Shown here: positions 17,371 to 25,450 of the stretch, in pieces | Layout of the letters: each line of letters begins with the position of its first letter | How positions within the stretch are numbered: position 1 is the first letter of the stretch | NCBI GenBank assembly: GCA_934757155.1 | Contig: CAKVLI010000002.1 | Location: 124,001-188,000 of the forward strand | Source of the DNA: an uncultured Candidatus Melainabacteria bacterium | Lineage (GTDB): Bacteria; Cyanobacteriota; Vampirovibrionia; Gastranaerophilales; Gastranaerophilaceae | Reading direction: 5' to 3' | DNA: 64,000 nt | The notes under the pieces: model-generated | Databases searched by the model: none | What the model was told of the DNA's origin: nothing | What the model saw: only the letters and a program-made list of their open reading frames with translations | Made by a program: the position numbers and the translations under genes

Positions 17371-18837
17371 ATGTTTAATAAAAAAATGCAATATGTTATT
17401 AAATCCGTACCTACAGACGACAAACAGGCTCTTGAAAACCTGCTCAACGAGATGTCTGAGCAAGGTTGGGATTTGTACACAATGCACGAAATTGAAAGTG
17501 AGTCTTCAATTGATTTCAACTGCATTTTCACAAGAGAACGTCAAGAAGAGGATACGACCGACTTGGATGACATTGTAAACATCACAAGCTTCAAGTATAG
17601 AATGGAAAAAATGCTTGCTGCGCCTTCCAGTCCGTATGAATCTTGCAAAGAAATTCAGTTAAAAATTTCTAACCAAAAGGAAAGAATAAAAAAAATTAAG
17701 GCTCAATTGGAAAGCGATAATTTATCAATTGAAGACAAAAACAGGCTTAACACCCAAATGTCAGACGAGTTAAGACAATTGGATGCTCTGAAACAATCTC
17801 TTGTAAACGAGATTTCGCCTGAAACAATGTACGGCACAATAAAAGAAGAAAAATTCGTGGTTAATCTTTCTGAAGAAATTTTGGAAATAGTTTCAATGGA
17901 AAAGAACGAAAACCTTCTTGCTCAAACCGTAAAAATCAGACAAGATTTGACTGACAGACTTGGCTATGTTATTCCTCATATTCATTTCCATAACAGCGAT
18001 GATTTGAACCAAAACGAATTTTGTATAAAAATTCATGACGTGGAAGTATTCCGCTCATTGGCGTTTCCTAGATATAGTGCTTACTTCAAAAATGATCTTA
18101 AAGGTTACAAGATTGAAGAAGACGATATCTGTATGAATGATGATATTACCGGAAAACGTTTGGTTTGGATAAAACAGGACAAGGTCAAAGATTTCTGGCA
18201 AACAGGTATGAGCGCGGTGGAATACATCGGACGCGCGATTGAATACATTGCTGTAAAAGAAGTTTCAGATATTATGGACTATAACGATATTAACAAGTAT
18301 GTGGAAATCGTACTTGAAAACAATTCGTTTCTAGTTGATAACATAATCCCTGACTTTATTACAGCCGCTGATTTGAAATATCTTCTTACCTGCTTAATCA
18401 GAGAAAAGGTTTCAGTAAAAAATATAATCTACTTATTTGAAAAGATTAATGATTACGCAAACGAACCTACAAAAGAAGATCTTTTGGACAAAGTCAGACT
18501 TGCGTTTTCTAAATTGATTGTAAAAGATTTAGCTGTTGACGGCGAATTGAAAGTCATTGAGCTTTCTGATGAAACGCTGGAAAAGGTTTCAGGCTTCTTC
18601 AATGAGGAAGACGGCGAATCAATTATCAGAATTGAAGCGAATGACGTTCAGGAAATCGCTGAGCGCGTAAATAAATTCGCCAGAACAAAGAAATTGGAAA
18701 ATCCTGTACTTGCTGTCCCAATGGATTTGAGACATATGATTTTTGTAATCTTGTCTGAATTTGTTCCTAATATTACGGTACTTGCGAACGAAGAGCTTGT
18801 TAGCGAATGTAATATTAAATTTATTGGTAAAGTGTAA
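17371..18837 (+). CDS. Soluble FlhA C-terminal-domain protein with DUF4177-like N-terminus
   Basis: 488 residues, no membrane segment. Residues 5-55 ('YVIKSVPTDDKQALENLLNEM', 'GWDLYTM') look like a DUF4177 domain. Residues 85-150 form a charged coiled coil. Residues 180-488 match the cytosolic domain of the flagellar export gate FlhA/InvA: 'IRQDLTDRLGYVIPHI', 'NEFCIKIHDVEV', 'YLLTCLIREKVSVKNI', 'DGELKVIELSDETLE', 'LENPVLAVPMDLRHMI' and the ending 'NITVLANEELVSECNIKFIGKV' (shown across its two parts). The eight-helix membrane half of FlhA is absent, and the upstream stop shows this is not a broken gene. In FlhA this domain docks chaperone-substrate complexes. Here it could be a free docking platform; that is inference. 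Co-transcribed with the phosphorylase. Confidence 0.8.
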   Translation: MFNKKMQYVIKSVPTDDKQALENLLNEMSEQGWDLYTMHEIESESSIDFNCIFTRERQEEDTTDLDDIVNITSFKYRMEKMLAAPSSPYESCKEIQLKISNQKERIKKIKAQLESDNLSIEDKNRLNTQMSDELRQLDALKQSLVNEISPETMYGTIKEEKFVVNLSEEILEIVSMEKNENLLAQTVKIRQDLTDRLGYVIPHIHFHNSDDLNQNEFCIKIHDVEVFRSLAFPRYSAYFKNDLKGYKIEEDDICMNDDITGKRLVWIKQDKVKDFWQTGMSAVEYIGRAIEYIAVKEVSDIMDYNDINKYVEIVLENNSFLVDNIIPDFITAADLKYLLTCLIREKVSVKNIIYLFEKINDYANEPTKEDLLDKVRLAFSKLIVKDLAVDGELKVIELSDETLEKVSGFFNEEDGESIIRIEANDVQEIAERVNKFARTKKLENPVLAVPMDLRHMIFVILSEFVPNITVLANEELVSECNIKFIGKV

Positions 18838-18906
18838 TAAAACTCTAAAGTTTGTTGACAATACAATATCTCTATGATACGCTGTAAGGCGAAATAGAGG
18901 GTATAT

Positions 18907-19209
18907 ATGCGAATATCAAGTGTTAACAGTTATAGAATGACAAATGCGTACAAAGCGCAAAATTCTAAATTTACAGGTTTTAATAATAGCAGTTATAATA
19001 ATACTGAAAAACAAACAGTTCCTTCTCCGAGTTTTAAAGGTAATTTCTTTAAAATTGCCGGTGGAATTGCTGGTTTGGCAGCGATAACACTTCTTGCACC
19101 GGGTGCAGTGCTTATTGGTTTAGGTGGACTAGGTGTTTTACCAGGTGTAATTGCAGGTGCTGCCATTGACGAAAAACTTGAAGAAAAAGATGATGATAAC
19201 CATACATAA
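18907..19209 (+). CDS. Small membrane protein with F-T-G/F-K-G motifs and glycine zipper
   Basis: 100 residues. The N-terminus has two copies of the short motif ('NSKFTGF' and 'SPSFKGNF'). One or two Gly/Ala-rich hydrophobic segments follow ('IAGGIAGLAAITLLAPGAVLIGLGG' region, about residues 50-85), and the tail is acidic and charged. The segment spacing resembles a glycine-zipper hairpin. No family is recognised. TTGACA at 18855-18860 could be its -35. The gene precedes the membrane-anchored AAA ATPase by 29 bases, so the two probably work together. Confidence 0.65.
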   Translation: MRISSVNSYRMTNAYKAQNSKFTGFNNSSYNNTEKQTVPSPSFKGNFFKIAGGIAGLAAITLLAPGAVLIGLGGLGVLPGVIAGAAIDEKLEEKDDDNHT

Positions 19210-19238
19210 GGTATAAAAGGATAAGAATTAAGGCTCTT

Positions 19239-20396
19239 ATGATTCAACCAATATCGCAAATCAATAACAAAGAATTATTTACAACAAGGAGACAGGTCAC
19301 CTTTAGACAAACTGAGCGTGATACTGCTTTTGTTGCGCAAGATCAAAATCAGACAGGTACTCAAGCAGTAGAAGAACTTAATCGTTCAATAGACAGACTT
19401 GTTTATTCTGGTAGGTTAATAGCGGGCACCGTCCTTATTGGAGCATTGTTCATAGCAGCCGCGAAAGCCTTCGGTGGAAAGTTTGCTGGTGGTTTGATAG
19501 AAAATAATGTTCATTCTGAAGCATTTCGTAGTTTAATGGATGATTCAAAAATACCAACACTAGATACATGTAAAAGTCTTAATAAAAATTTACGCACATT
19601 ATTAGAAAATCAAGTTGCCTATGTAAAAGCGGGCGCAAAAGTACAAAATGAGGCAGGAGCTCCTGTTGTTACTAACAGGTTACTTCTGAGCGGGTTGCCG
19701 GGTACCGGAAAAAGTTTTTACGCAAAAATTTATGCAAAAACTCTAGGTGCCCACTATAAAGAGATTAAGTTTTCTGATTTTAACGGAAAACATGTTGGCA
19801 TTCATAATGAGAATCTTAAAGCAGAGTTTGAATCTATAATAAAAAAAGCCTCTAGCAACCCAAATGAAAAATATGTTGTAGTATTTAATGAAATTGATTC
19901 TGTTATTGTTTCTAATGAAAGAATTGTAAATTCTTCTGGAATTTTTAAATCAGAAGAACGCTCAATCTTCTTAAACTACTTGGATGAATGCGCAGAAAAG
20001 GCACCTAATTTAACAATTATAGGTACCACCAATAATCATATAGATGCAAAATCATTGGATGGAGCTGCGTTGAGCCGTTTTAAGAATATATACGAAATAC
20101 CGCTACCGGAACAAAATGAACTTTTTGAAGCTTTAAAGGCTAATCTTTTAAATGTTAAAAACGGAGAACAATTTATACAAAGTAACGAGTCCGAACTTTT
20201 GAGAATTGCAAAAGAAATGCAAGACAGAGGTTTTTCATTCAGAGATTTGGAAAATGTTGTAAATTCCTCAAAGAATTTCTATTTAAAAGATATTGTAAAA
20301 GATTCAAACAGTACTTTTAAAATTGAATATCTTCAAAAGGCAAAAGATTCTCTCGGAAAAACGGATGGAGAAATTAACGGAAAGAAAACGTGTTAA
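19239..20396 (+). CDS. Membrane-anchored AAA ATPase with altered Walker B
   Basis: 385 residues. A variable N-terminus is followed by one hydrophobic segment (about 60-80, 'LIAGTVLIGALFIAAAKAFGG'-type) and an AAA module: Walker A 'LLSGLPGTGKS' near residue 150, sensor 1 'IIGTTNN', and an Arg-finger region 'ALSRFKNIYEIPLP'. The Walker B strand reads 'VVVFNEIDS', with Asn where the first Asp of 'DEID' is expected. The catalytic Glu is kept, so ATP binding should survive while Mg2+ coordination may be weakened. The overall layout resembles FtsH-like or spastin-like AAA proteins without a protease domain. Substrate unknown. Confidence 0.8.
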   Translation: MIQPISQINNKELFTTRRQVTFRQTERDTAFVAQDQNQTGTQAVEELNRSIDRLVYSGRLIAGTVLIGALFIAAAKAFGGKFAGGLIENNVHSEAFRSLMDDSKIPTLDTCKSLNKNLRTLLENQVAYVKAGAKVQNEAGAPVVTNRLLLSGLPGTGKSFYAKIYAKTLGAHYKEIKFSDFNGKHVGIHNENLKAEFESIIKKASSNPNEKYVVVFNEIDSVIVSNERIVNSSGIFKSEERSIFLNYLDECAEKAPNLTIIGTTNNHIDAKSLDGAALSRFKNIYEIPLPEQNELFEALKANLLNVKNGEQFIQSNESELLRIAKEMQDRGFSFRDLENVVNSSKNFYLKDIVKDSNSTFKIEYLQKAKDSLGKTDGEINGKKTC

Positions 20397-20425
20397 ATCT
20401 TAGTTTTGTATTTATAAAGAAAGCA

Positions 20426-20460
20426 AAAGAGTCGATTTCAAATATTGAAATCGACTCTTT
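20426..20460. terminator. Bidirectional terminator-like hairpin
   Basis: A perfect 16-bp inverted repeat (AAAGAGTCGATTTCAA and its complement) with a 3-base loop lies between the convergent AAA gene and ppdK. Read on the minus strand it is followed by a T-rich tail. Confidence 0.8.
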
Positions 20461-20493
20461 ACTCTATTAAATAAAGTATAACTTACTTAACTC

Positions 20494-23142
20494 TTACTTA
20501 CCTTCAACTACTGCTTGAGCAGCTGCAAGTCTTGCTTGCGGAATTCTGAACGGTGAGCAAGATACGTAATCCAAGCCAATTCTGTGGCAGAATTTAACTG
20601 AATCAGGATCGCCGCCGTGTTCACCACAAACACCGCCAACTAACTTAGAGTTAACTGTTTTTCCTCTTTCCATAGACATTTCGATAAGTTGACCAACACC
20701 TTTTTGATCAAGTGTTTCGAACGGATTAGCAGGAAGGATTTTTTGTTCAACATATCTGTTGAGGAATTTACCTTCAGCATCATCACGAGAATAACCGAAT
20801 GTCATCTGAGTAAGGTCGTTAGTACCAAATGAGAAGAATTCTGCGTATTCAGCGATTTCATCAGCTGTCAATGCCGCACGCGGAATTTCAATCATTGTAC
20901 CGAATTTGTATTCAACTTTGATGCCTTTTTCAGTCATAACGATTTCAGCAACTTTTTCTAAGATATCTTTAGCTACCTTAAGTTCGTTTACGTGACCGAT
21001 AAGCGGAATCATAACCCAAGGTTTAACATCGATACCTTCTTTTTTAACGTCACAAGCAGCTTCAAAGATAGCTCTTACTTGCATTTCGTTAATTTCAGGG
21101 TATGTTAAACCAAGTCTACATCCTCTTAAGCCCATCATAGGGTTAGATTCAGAAAGTCCTTCTACAACGTGAAGAAGAGCTTCTTTTTCTTTAGAATCTT
21201 TGCCAAGAGCCTTCAATGCTGCAACTTCTGCAATTAAAGATTCTTTGTCAGGCAAGAATTCGTGAAGAGGCGGGTCAAGAAGTCTGACTGTCATCGGTTT
21301 GTCACCGATAGCCTTGAACATTGCGTAGAAGTCTGAATACTGCATAGGGAGAAGTTTATCAAGAGCTTCTCTTCTTGCCTCAGGAGTTCCTGCAATAATC
21401 ATTTTTTGTACCCAAGGAAGTCTGTCAGGATCCATGAACATGTGTTCAGTTCTGCAAAGACCAACACCTTCTGCACCAAATTTGATAGCATTTGCGATGT
21501 CTTTTGGAGTATCTGCGTTAGCTTCAACCTTAAGTTGTTTGATTTGGTTAACCCAGCTAAAGAACTTGTTCCAGTTGTCATCAATTTGAGCTTCAACAAG
21601 CTTAACTGCGCCTTCCATGACGATACCTTTGCCACCATCAAGAGAGATGATGTCGTCTTTGTGGTAAACTTTACCATCAAAACCGGTCAATGTTTCGTTT
21701 GCAAGGTCAATTTTCATATCTTCACAACCTGAAACGCAAGGTTTGCCCATACCTTTAGCTACAACTGCTGCGTGAGAAGTTGCGCCGCCTCTGAGGGTAA
21801 GAACACCCTGAGAAACAGCCATACCGTGAATATCATCCGGACAAGTTTCTACACGAACAAGGATAACCTTTTCGCCTGCTTCACCACGTTTTGCAGCTTC
21901 TTCTGTATCGAATACGATTTTACCTACAGCAGCACCCGGAGAAGCGTTTACACCTTGTGCAATTTTGTGTGCTTCAGCCATTGCTTTTGAATCAAAGCAA
22001 GGAAGAAGAATTTGGTTAACTGAATATGGGTCAACCAATTGGATTGCACGTTCTCTTGTGATGATACCTTCTTCGCACATTTCAACGGCAATTCTTACTG
22101 CAGCAGCAGCTGTTCTTTTACCGTTACGAGTTTGAAGGATGTACAATTTACCTCTTTCAATTGTGAATTCCATATCTTGAACATCTTTGTAACCGAGTTC
22201 AAGTTTTTTAGCAATATCAACATACTGTCTGTAAAGATCAGGCATTTCAGCTTCCAATTCAGCGATAGGTTTTGGAGTTCTGATACCTGCTACAACGTCT
22301 TCACCTTGAGCATTTGTCAAATATTCACCATAGAATTTGTTTTCACCGGTTGCAGGGTTACGAGTGAATGAAACACCTGTTGCACAATCGTCACCCATGT
22401 TACCGAATACCATTGTTTGAACGTTAACTGCTGTACCGAAATTGTGATCAATTTTGTTCATATTTCTGTAAGCAACGGCACGCGGAATATTCCAAGAACG
22501 GAATACGGCTTCAATAGCTTCTTGTAATTGAACGTATGGATCTTGAGGGAATTCTTTGCCCGTAACGTCTTTGATAACTTTTTTATAAACAGGAATAAGA
22601 GATTTCCAGCCTTCAGCAGAAATTTCTGTATCAGACTTAACGCCTTCTCTTTCCTTAACTTTTTCAACTTCTGATTCAAAGTATTTTTGTCTGTCCATTT
22701 CCCAAGCTACTGAGCCGAACATAGTCAAAAATCTTCTGTATGAATCATAGCAGAATCTAGGGTTGTTAGTTAACTTAACCATAGCTTCAACTGTTTCGTC
22801 GTTCAAACCTAAGTTAAGAATTGTTTCCATCATACCCGGCATAGAAACTCTTGCACCTGAACGAACAGATACTAAAAGCGGATTTGTTGTATCGCCAAAT
22901 TTCTTGCCGATTTGCATTTCAACATCTCTTAACGCAGCTCTTACTTCATCCATCAAACCTTCAGGCATTTTGTTACCGTTGTTAATGTATGCCATACAAG
23001 TTTCGGTTGTGATAGTTAATCCTGGCGGAACCGGAAGACCTAAGTTTGTCATTTCTGCAAGGTTAGCACCTTTGCCACCTAGCAGATTGCGCATGTCAGC
23101 GTTACCTTCGCGGAACAACCATACTCTCTTATTCTGAGTCAT
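20494..23142 (-). CDS. ppdK: Pyruvate, phosphate dikinase
   Basis: 882 residues, full length. The N-terminal nucleotide-binding domain starts 'RVWLFREGNADMRNLLGGKGANLAEM'. The swivelling phosphohistidine domain has 'LTLRGGATSHAAVVAKGMGKPCVSG' with the catalytic His. The C-terminal PEP/pyruvate TIM barrel has 'GVGLCRTEHMF', 'MIEIPRAALTADEIAE', 'FFSFGTNDLTQMTFGYSRDD' and the catalytic Cys region 'GGVCGEHGGDP'. It interconverts pyruvate + ATP + Pi and PEP + AMP + PPi, typical of anaerobes that save ATP in glycolysis. Ribosome site AAGGAG. It stands alone. Confidence 0.97.
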   Translation of the reverse strand: MTQNKRVWLFREGNADMRNLLGGKGANLAEMTNLGLPVPPGLTITTETCMAYINNGNKMPEGLMDEVRAALRDVEMQIGKKFGDTTNPLLVSVRSGARVSMPGMMETILNLGLNDETVEAMVKLTNNPRFCYDSYRRFLTMFGSVAWEMDRQKYFESEVEKVKEREGVKSDTEISAEGWKSLIPVYKKVIKDVTGKEFPQDPYVQLQEAIEAVFRSWNIPRAVAYRNMNKIDHNFGTAVNVQTMVFGNMGDDCATGVSFTRNPATGENKFYGEYLTNAQGEDVVAGIRTPKPIAELEAEMPDLYRQYVDIAKKLELGYKDVQDMEFTIERGKLYILQTRNGKRTAAAAVRIAVEMCEEGIITRERAIQLVDPYSVNQILLPCFDSKAMAEAHKIAQGVNASPGAAVGKIVFDTEEAAKRGEAGEKVILVRVETCPDDIHGMAVSQGVLTLRGGATSHAAVVAKGMGKPCVSGCEDMKIDLANETLTGFDGKVYHKDDIISLDGGKGIVMEGAVKLVEAQIDDNWNKFFSWVNQIKQLKVEANADTPKDIANAIKFGAEGVGLCRTEHMFMDPDRLPWVQKMIIAGTPEARREALDKLLPMQYSDFYAMFKAIGDKPMTVRLLDPPLHEFLPDKESLIAEVAALKALGKDSKEKEALLHVVEGLSESNPMMGLRGCRLGLTYPEINEMQVRAIFEAACDVKKEGIDVKPWVMIPLIGHVNELKVAKDILEKVAEIVMTEKGIKVEYKFGTMIEIPRAALTADEIAEYAEFFSFGTNDLTQMTFGYSRDDAEGKFLNRYVEQKILPANPFETLDQKGVGQLIEMSMERGKTVNSKLVGGVCGEHGGDPDSVKFCHRIGLDYVSCSPFRIPQARLAAAQAVVEGK

Positions 23143-23244
23143 TGATTTCTCCTTTTCTAATGATAGTACACTAAGAATATAATTCCTCTATTGAGATAAT
23201 CTTAGCATGAAGGAGTTTCAATGTAAAAGGGTAAAAATAAGAGA

Positions 23245-23505
23245 CTATTTTTTGCTGAATAAATTTTTAATTTTGGTTTTTACGTCAGTCATAGCGTTTT
23301 TTAATGCTTCATCAGCAGCTCTTCTGTAGAGAATTTCCTGTTTTTCTGCTTGAGAAATTGCAGGATTTTTCATCTGAAAAGCAAACCAAACATCGTCAAT
23401 AACTTTTCCGATTTCTTGGTTCTTTTTAGCCGCTTGTTTCAACTTGCTATTTAAACCGTTTGAACTTGTCAAAACTCCCATTGGTTTTATTGAAGTCATT
23501 TGCAC
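23245..23505 (-). CDS. Small Lys-rich hypothetical protein, 86 aa
   Basis: A helical, charged protein without signal peptide ('KLKQAAKKNQEIGKVIDDVWF', 'EILYRRAADEALKNAM'), ending in a Lys-rich tail. It has a good ribosome site (AAAAGGAG) eight bases from the ATG. The upstream region holds an AGCAA-N16-GTTTTTAA variant of the bipartite element. No family is recognised. Confidence 0.6.
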   Translation of the reverse strand: MQMTSIKPMGVLTSSNGLNSKLKQAAKKNQEIGKVIDDVWFAFQMKNPAISQAEKQEILYRRAADEALKNAMTDVKTKIKNLFSKK

Positions 23506-23522
23506 ACTCCTTTTATTTACTA

Positions 23523-23561
23523 CACTATTATCTTAAAAACATTTTTTTCGCAATAATTGCT
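23523..23561 (-). promoter_or_regulatory. Bipartite element, GTTTTTAA variant
   Basis: On the minus strand AGCAA starts at 23561 and GTTTTTAAGATAATAGTG starts at 23540, again 21 bases apart. The second block matches that upstream of the EF-hand gene (59333) better than the TACTTT copies, which suggests a sub-class. Confidence 0.4.
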
Positions 23562-23592
23562 ATTTTGTAAAGAAATATTTAGAAGAAATACT

Positions 23593-23620
23593 AAAAAAGA
23601 CCCCGTCTTGAGGTCTTTTT
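23593..23620 (-). terminator. Rho-independent terminator
   Basis: On the minus strand AAAAAGACC...GGTCTTTTTT forms a stem closing a short loop and followed by T residues, immediately after the stop codon of the gene at 23619. Confidence 0.8.
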
Positions 23621-23882
23621 ATGCAATTAGCATCAAGTTAAAGTCTTTAGCGTCTCGATGGGCTAAACCGACACCGTCTTGACCGGTAGCGATTTTATCG
23701 CCATTCTCGCCTACTGTATAGCTGAAATTCTGTGGAATAGATATTCCATACTGGTTATCTACGCTCGGGGTTGGGGTCGGCGTAACTTTCGGTCCGACCG
23801 TTAAACCGCCAAGCGGAATCCTTCCGCCCTGCGCGTATTGACCATATTGGTAATTTTGTTCAATGCCTGGAATTGCGACCAT
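23619..23882 (-). CDS. Small Gly/Pro/Gln-rich hypothetical protein, 87 aa
   Basis: The N-terminus is rich in Tyr, Gln and Gly ('GIEQNYQYGQYAQGG'). A Pro/Thr stretch ('GPKVTPTPTPSVDNQYG') follows, then a C-terminal part with Gly-Asp-Lys turns. No hydrophobic segment or known domain. It is flanked by a terminator downstream and by a bipartite-element copy upstream, which supports a real single-gene unit. It is divergent from ldcA; their promoters lie back to back at 23905-23972. Confidence 0.6.
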   Translation of the reverse strand: MVAIPGIEQNYQYGQYAQGGRIPLGGLTVGPKVTPTPTPSVDNQYGISIPQNFSYTVGENGDKIATGQDGVGLAHRDAKDFNLMLIA

Positions 23883-23904
23883 ACGTATATCCTTTTAACT
23901 TATA

Positions 23905-23940
23905 CATATATATTAAGTCTTTAAAAACGAAAAAATTGCG
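23905..23940 (-). promoter_or_regulatory. Bipartite promoter-like element, copy 3
   Basis: On the minus strand CGCAA starts at 23940 and GACTTAATATATATG starts at 23919, 21 bases apart. Both blocks differ from the consensus at few positions. A TTTACAAA box lies immediately upstream on the same strand. Confidence 0.6.
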
Positions 23941-23943
23941 TGT

Positions 23944-23972
23944 TTGTAAAAAATCTTTACATATGTTAATAT
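23944..23972 (+). promoter_or_regulatory. ldcA promoter, leaderless
   Basis: TTGTAA (23944-23949), 17-base spacer, TAATAT (23967-23972) with TGT before it. The -10 ends six bases before the ATG at 23979, so the mRNA should begin at the start codon. The spacer contains TTTACATA, part of an HLR1-like box at 23956-23973. Confidence 0.7.
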
Positions 23973-23978
23973 TTACTT

Positions 23979-24839
23979 ATGAAAACATTCGGAATTATAG
24001 CTCTCGCGGGCGGTGTAAATGTCGAAAAACTTGGAAAAGCGGTTACAAATATTAAGGAATTGGGATACAACGTAAAAGTTTCCAAAAATATCCTTGATGA
24101 ATACAGATATTTGGCAGGTTCTGATGAGAAAAAGCTAGAAGAATTATACAAATTTTTCCTTGACCCTGAAATTGATATCATCTTAAACGCGCGCGGCGGC
24201 TATGGTTCAATTAGATTGATTAACAAAATTGATTACGAAGTTATCAAAAATAACCCTAAAATATTTTGCGGATTTTCTGATATCACGGCTCTTTTGCTGA
24301 TGATTTACAAAAAAACCGGGCTAATTACTTACCACGGACCAATGGCTTGCAGTGATTTTACGGATATTCAGCTTAACCCCGCTGAGGATGCCCCCAAACC
24401 GTTCACAATTCCAAACTTTTTCAATGCCATAAATGACGAACCGTTGGAATTTGTCGGAAACAAGGTATACAAAGACGGCTACGCAGAAGGGATAATATGG
24501 GGCGGAAATCTTTCAACCGTTGTATCACTCTGCGGGCAAGACTTTATTCCTGACGAAGATTTTATATTCTTCGCAGAAGACCTGAATGAACCTGTTTATA
24601 AGATTGATAAAATGTTTACCCAGCTCTTTAATATCGAGAGATTCAGGGGCAAATGTAAAGGAGTTGTCTTGGGGGATTTTCTGAACGCCGGAAACGAAAA
24701 GTGGCTTGATGAACTTTTTGAAGAGTTTAGAGTGCCTACTATTGGCGGGTTTAAAATCACTCACAATCCTGAGAAAATAACAATTCCTATCGGTAAAAAA
24801 GCATCACTTGAAAATGTCGTTCTAAAAATTGGCAGTTAG
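23979..24839 (+). CDS. ldcA: LD-carboxypeptidase (S66 family, LdcA/MccF-like)
   Basis: 286 residues. The S66 catalytic triad is visible: nucleophile Ser in 'FCGFSDITALLL' (about 105), Glu in 'FFAEDLNEPVYKIDKM' (about 205) and His in 'GFKITHNPEK' (about 268). The segment 'LNARGGYGSIRLI' is the conserved oxyanion region. Such enzymes cut the terminal D-Ala from L,D-linked muropeptide tetrapeptides in murein recycling, and related MccF members degrade microcin C. No signal peptide, so cytoplasmic. Its mRNA appears leaderless. Confidence 0.92.
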   Translation: MKTFGIIALAGGVNVEKLGKAVTNIKELGYNVKVSKNILDEYRYLAGSDEKKLEELYKFFLDPEIDIILNARGGYGSIRLINKIDYEVIKNNPKIFCGFSDITALLLMIYKKTGLITYHGPMACSDFTDIQLNPAEDAPKPFTIPNFFNAINDEPLEFVGNKVYKDGYAEGIIWGGNLSTVVSLCGQDFIPDEDFIFFAEDLNEPVYKIDKMFTQLFNIERFRGKCKGVVLGDFLNAGNEKWLDELFEEFRVPTIGGFKITHNPEKITIPIGKKASLENVVLKIGS

Positions 24840-24849
24840 TTTATAATAA

Positions 24850-25000
24850 CACCATCCTCTCCTGCTTAGTAAGGGAAGGAAGGGATGAGGTAATGATACT
24901 CATTTTACCTTGCGATTCTTCGCGTACGCTCAGAATGACAAAAATTCCCCTCCCTTGGGGGAGGGTGGCACGCAGTGTCAGGAGAGGGTTCAAAAGAGCC
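24850..25000. repeat. Mosaic intergenic repeats before the SRP RNA
   Basis: Contains a 'ccttgcgattcttcgcgtacgc' palindrome arm and a 'cctcccttgggggagggtggcacg' module, both found in other gaps. A short frame that reads through this region and the RNA is not a gene. Confidence 0.65.
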
Positions 25001-25004
25001 AACC

Positions 25005-25033
25005 TTGTAATCATAACTTTTTTGTGTTACAAT
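25005..25033 (+). promoter_or_regulatory. Promoter of the SRP RNA
   Basis: TTGTAA (25005-25010), a 17-base spacer, then TACAAT (25028-25033) preceded by TGT. Transcription would start near 25040, exactly where the RNA's closing stem begins. Confidence 0.8.
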
Positions 25034-25040
25034 TACCCCT

Positions 25041-25305
25041 GCCGTACTCCACGGGGACTTTGCGGATCTCTCGACCCGAACGCTTATGCGGGGTGCAGAG
25101 CCTGCTGTGAGGGATATAGGAAAATCGCCTATGTTTGTATGGCCGTTGATAGTTTAAAATATGATGGCGCAAGCTGTTGAACCGTGTCAGGATGGAAACA
25201 TAGCAGCACTAAGACAATCCTTGCGGGTGTTATATCTTTAAAAAGTAGGTCATAAAAGCAAAATCGGTTTTTGTATGTTTCGATAGGCAGTGGTACGGTT
25301 TTTTT
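25041..25305 (+). ncRNA. ffs: Signal recognition particle RNA, large (Alu-containing) type
   Basis: The domain IV core is recognisable at about 25183-25215: GTCAGG, GGAAAC, AGCAGC and ACTAAG in the right order, the site where Ffh binds. The 5' end (GCCGTACTCCACGGGGA) resembles the Alu domain of the Bacillus-type scRNA. CCGTAC near 25042 pairs with GTACGG at 25293-25298, closing the whole molecule, and a T-run follows as terminator. The length of about 260 nt marks the large bacterial type rather than the 4.5S type. Confidence 0.88.
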
Positions 25306-25319
25306 ATTAGGAACGAATT

Positions 25320-25435
25320 AAAATTCTTCCGACTTGTAGATTATATTTACCCCCCAAATGACAGTAAACTGGTAGTTATATCTACAAGCTTAATATATTT
25401 ACCCCCCCCCTACCCCCGCAAAAATATTTTTTACC
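25320..25435. repeat. GGGGTAAAT-type modules with a C-run
   Basis: Two 'atatttacccccc' modules in opposite halves of this gap flank a 'gtaaactggtagttatatctac' unit. The second contains nine consecutive C (25402-25410). Confidence 0.6.
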
Positions 25436-25450
25436 GTTTTTATATTGAGT

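Noticed and set aside
21399..22679. Several frames of 70-110 codons opposite or within ppdK
   Set aside because: Shadows of the ppdK reading frame caused by its codon bias; no ribosome sites.
24893..25180. Frames over the gap after ldcA
   Set aside because: They consist of repeat modules and the first half of the SRP RNA; no ribosome site and no protein-like composition.
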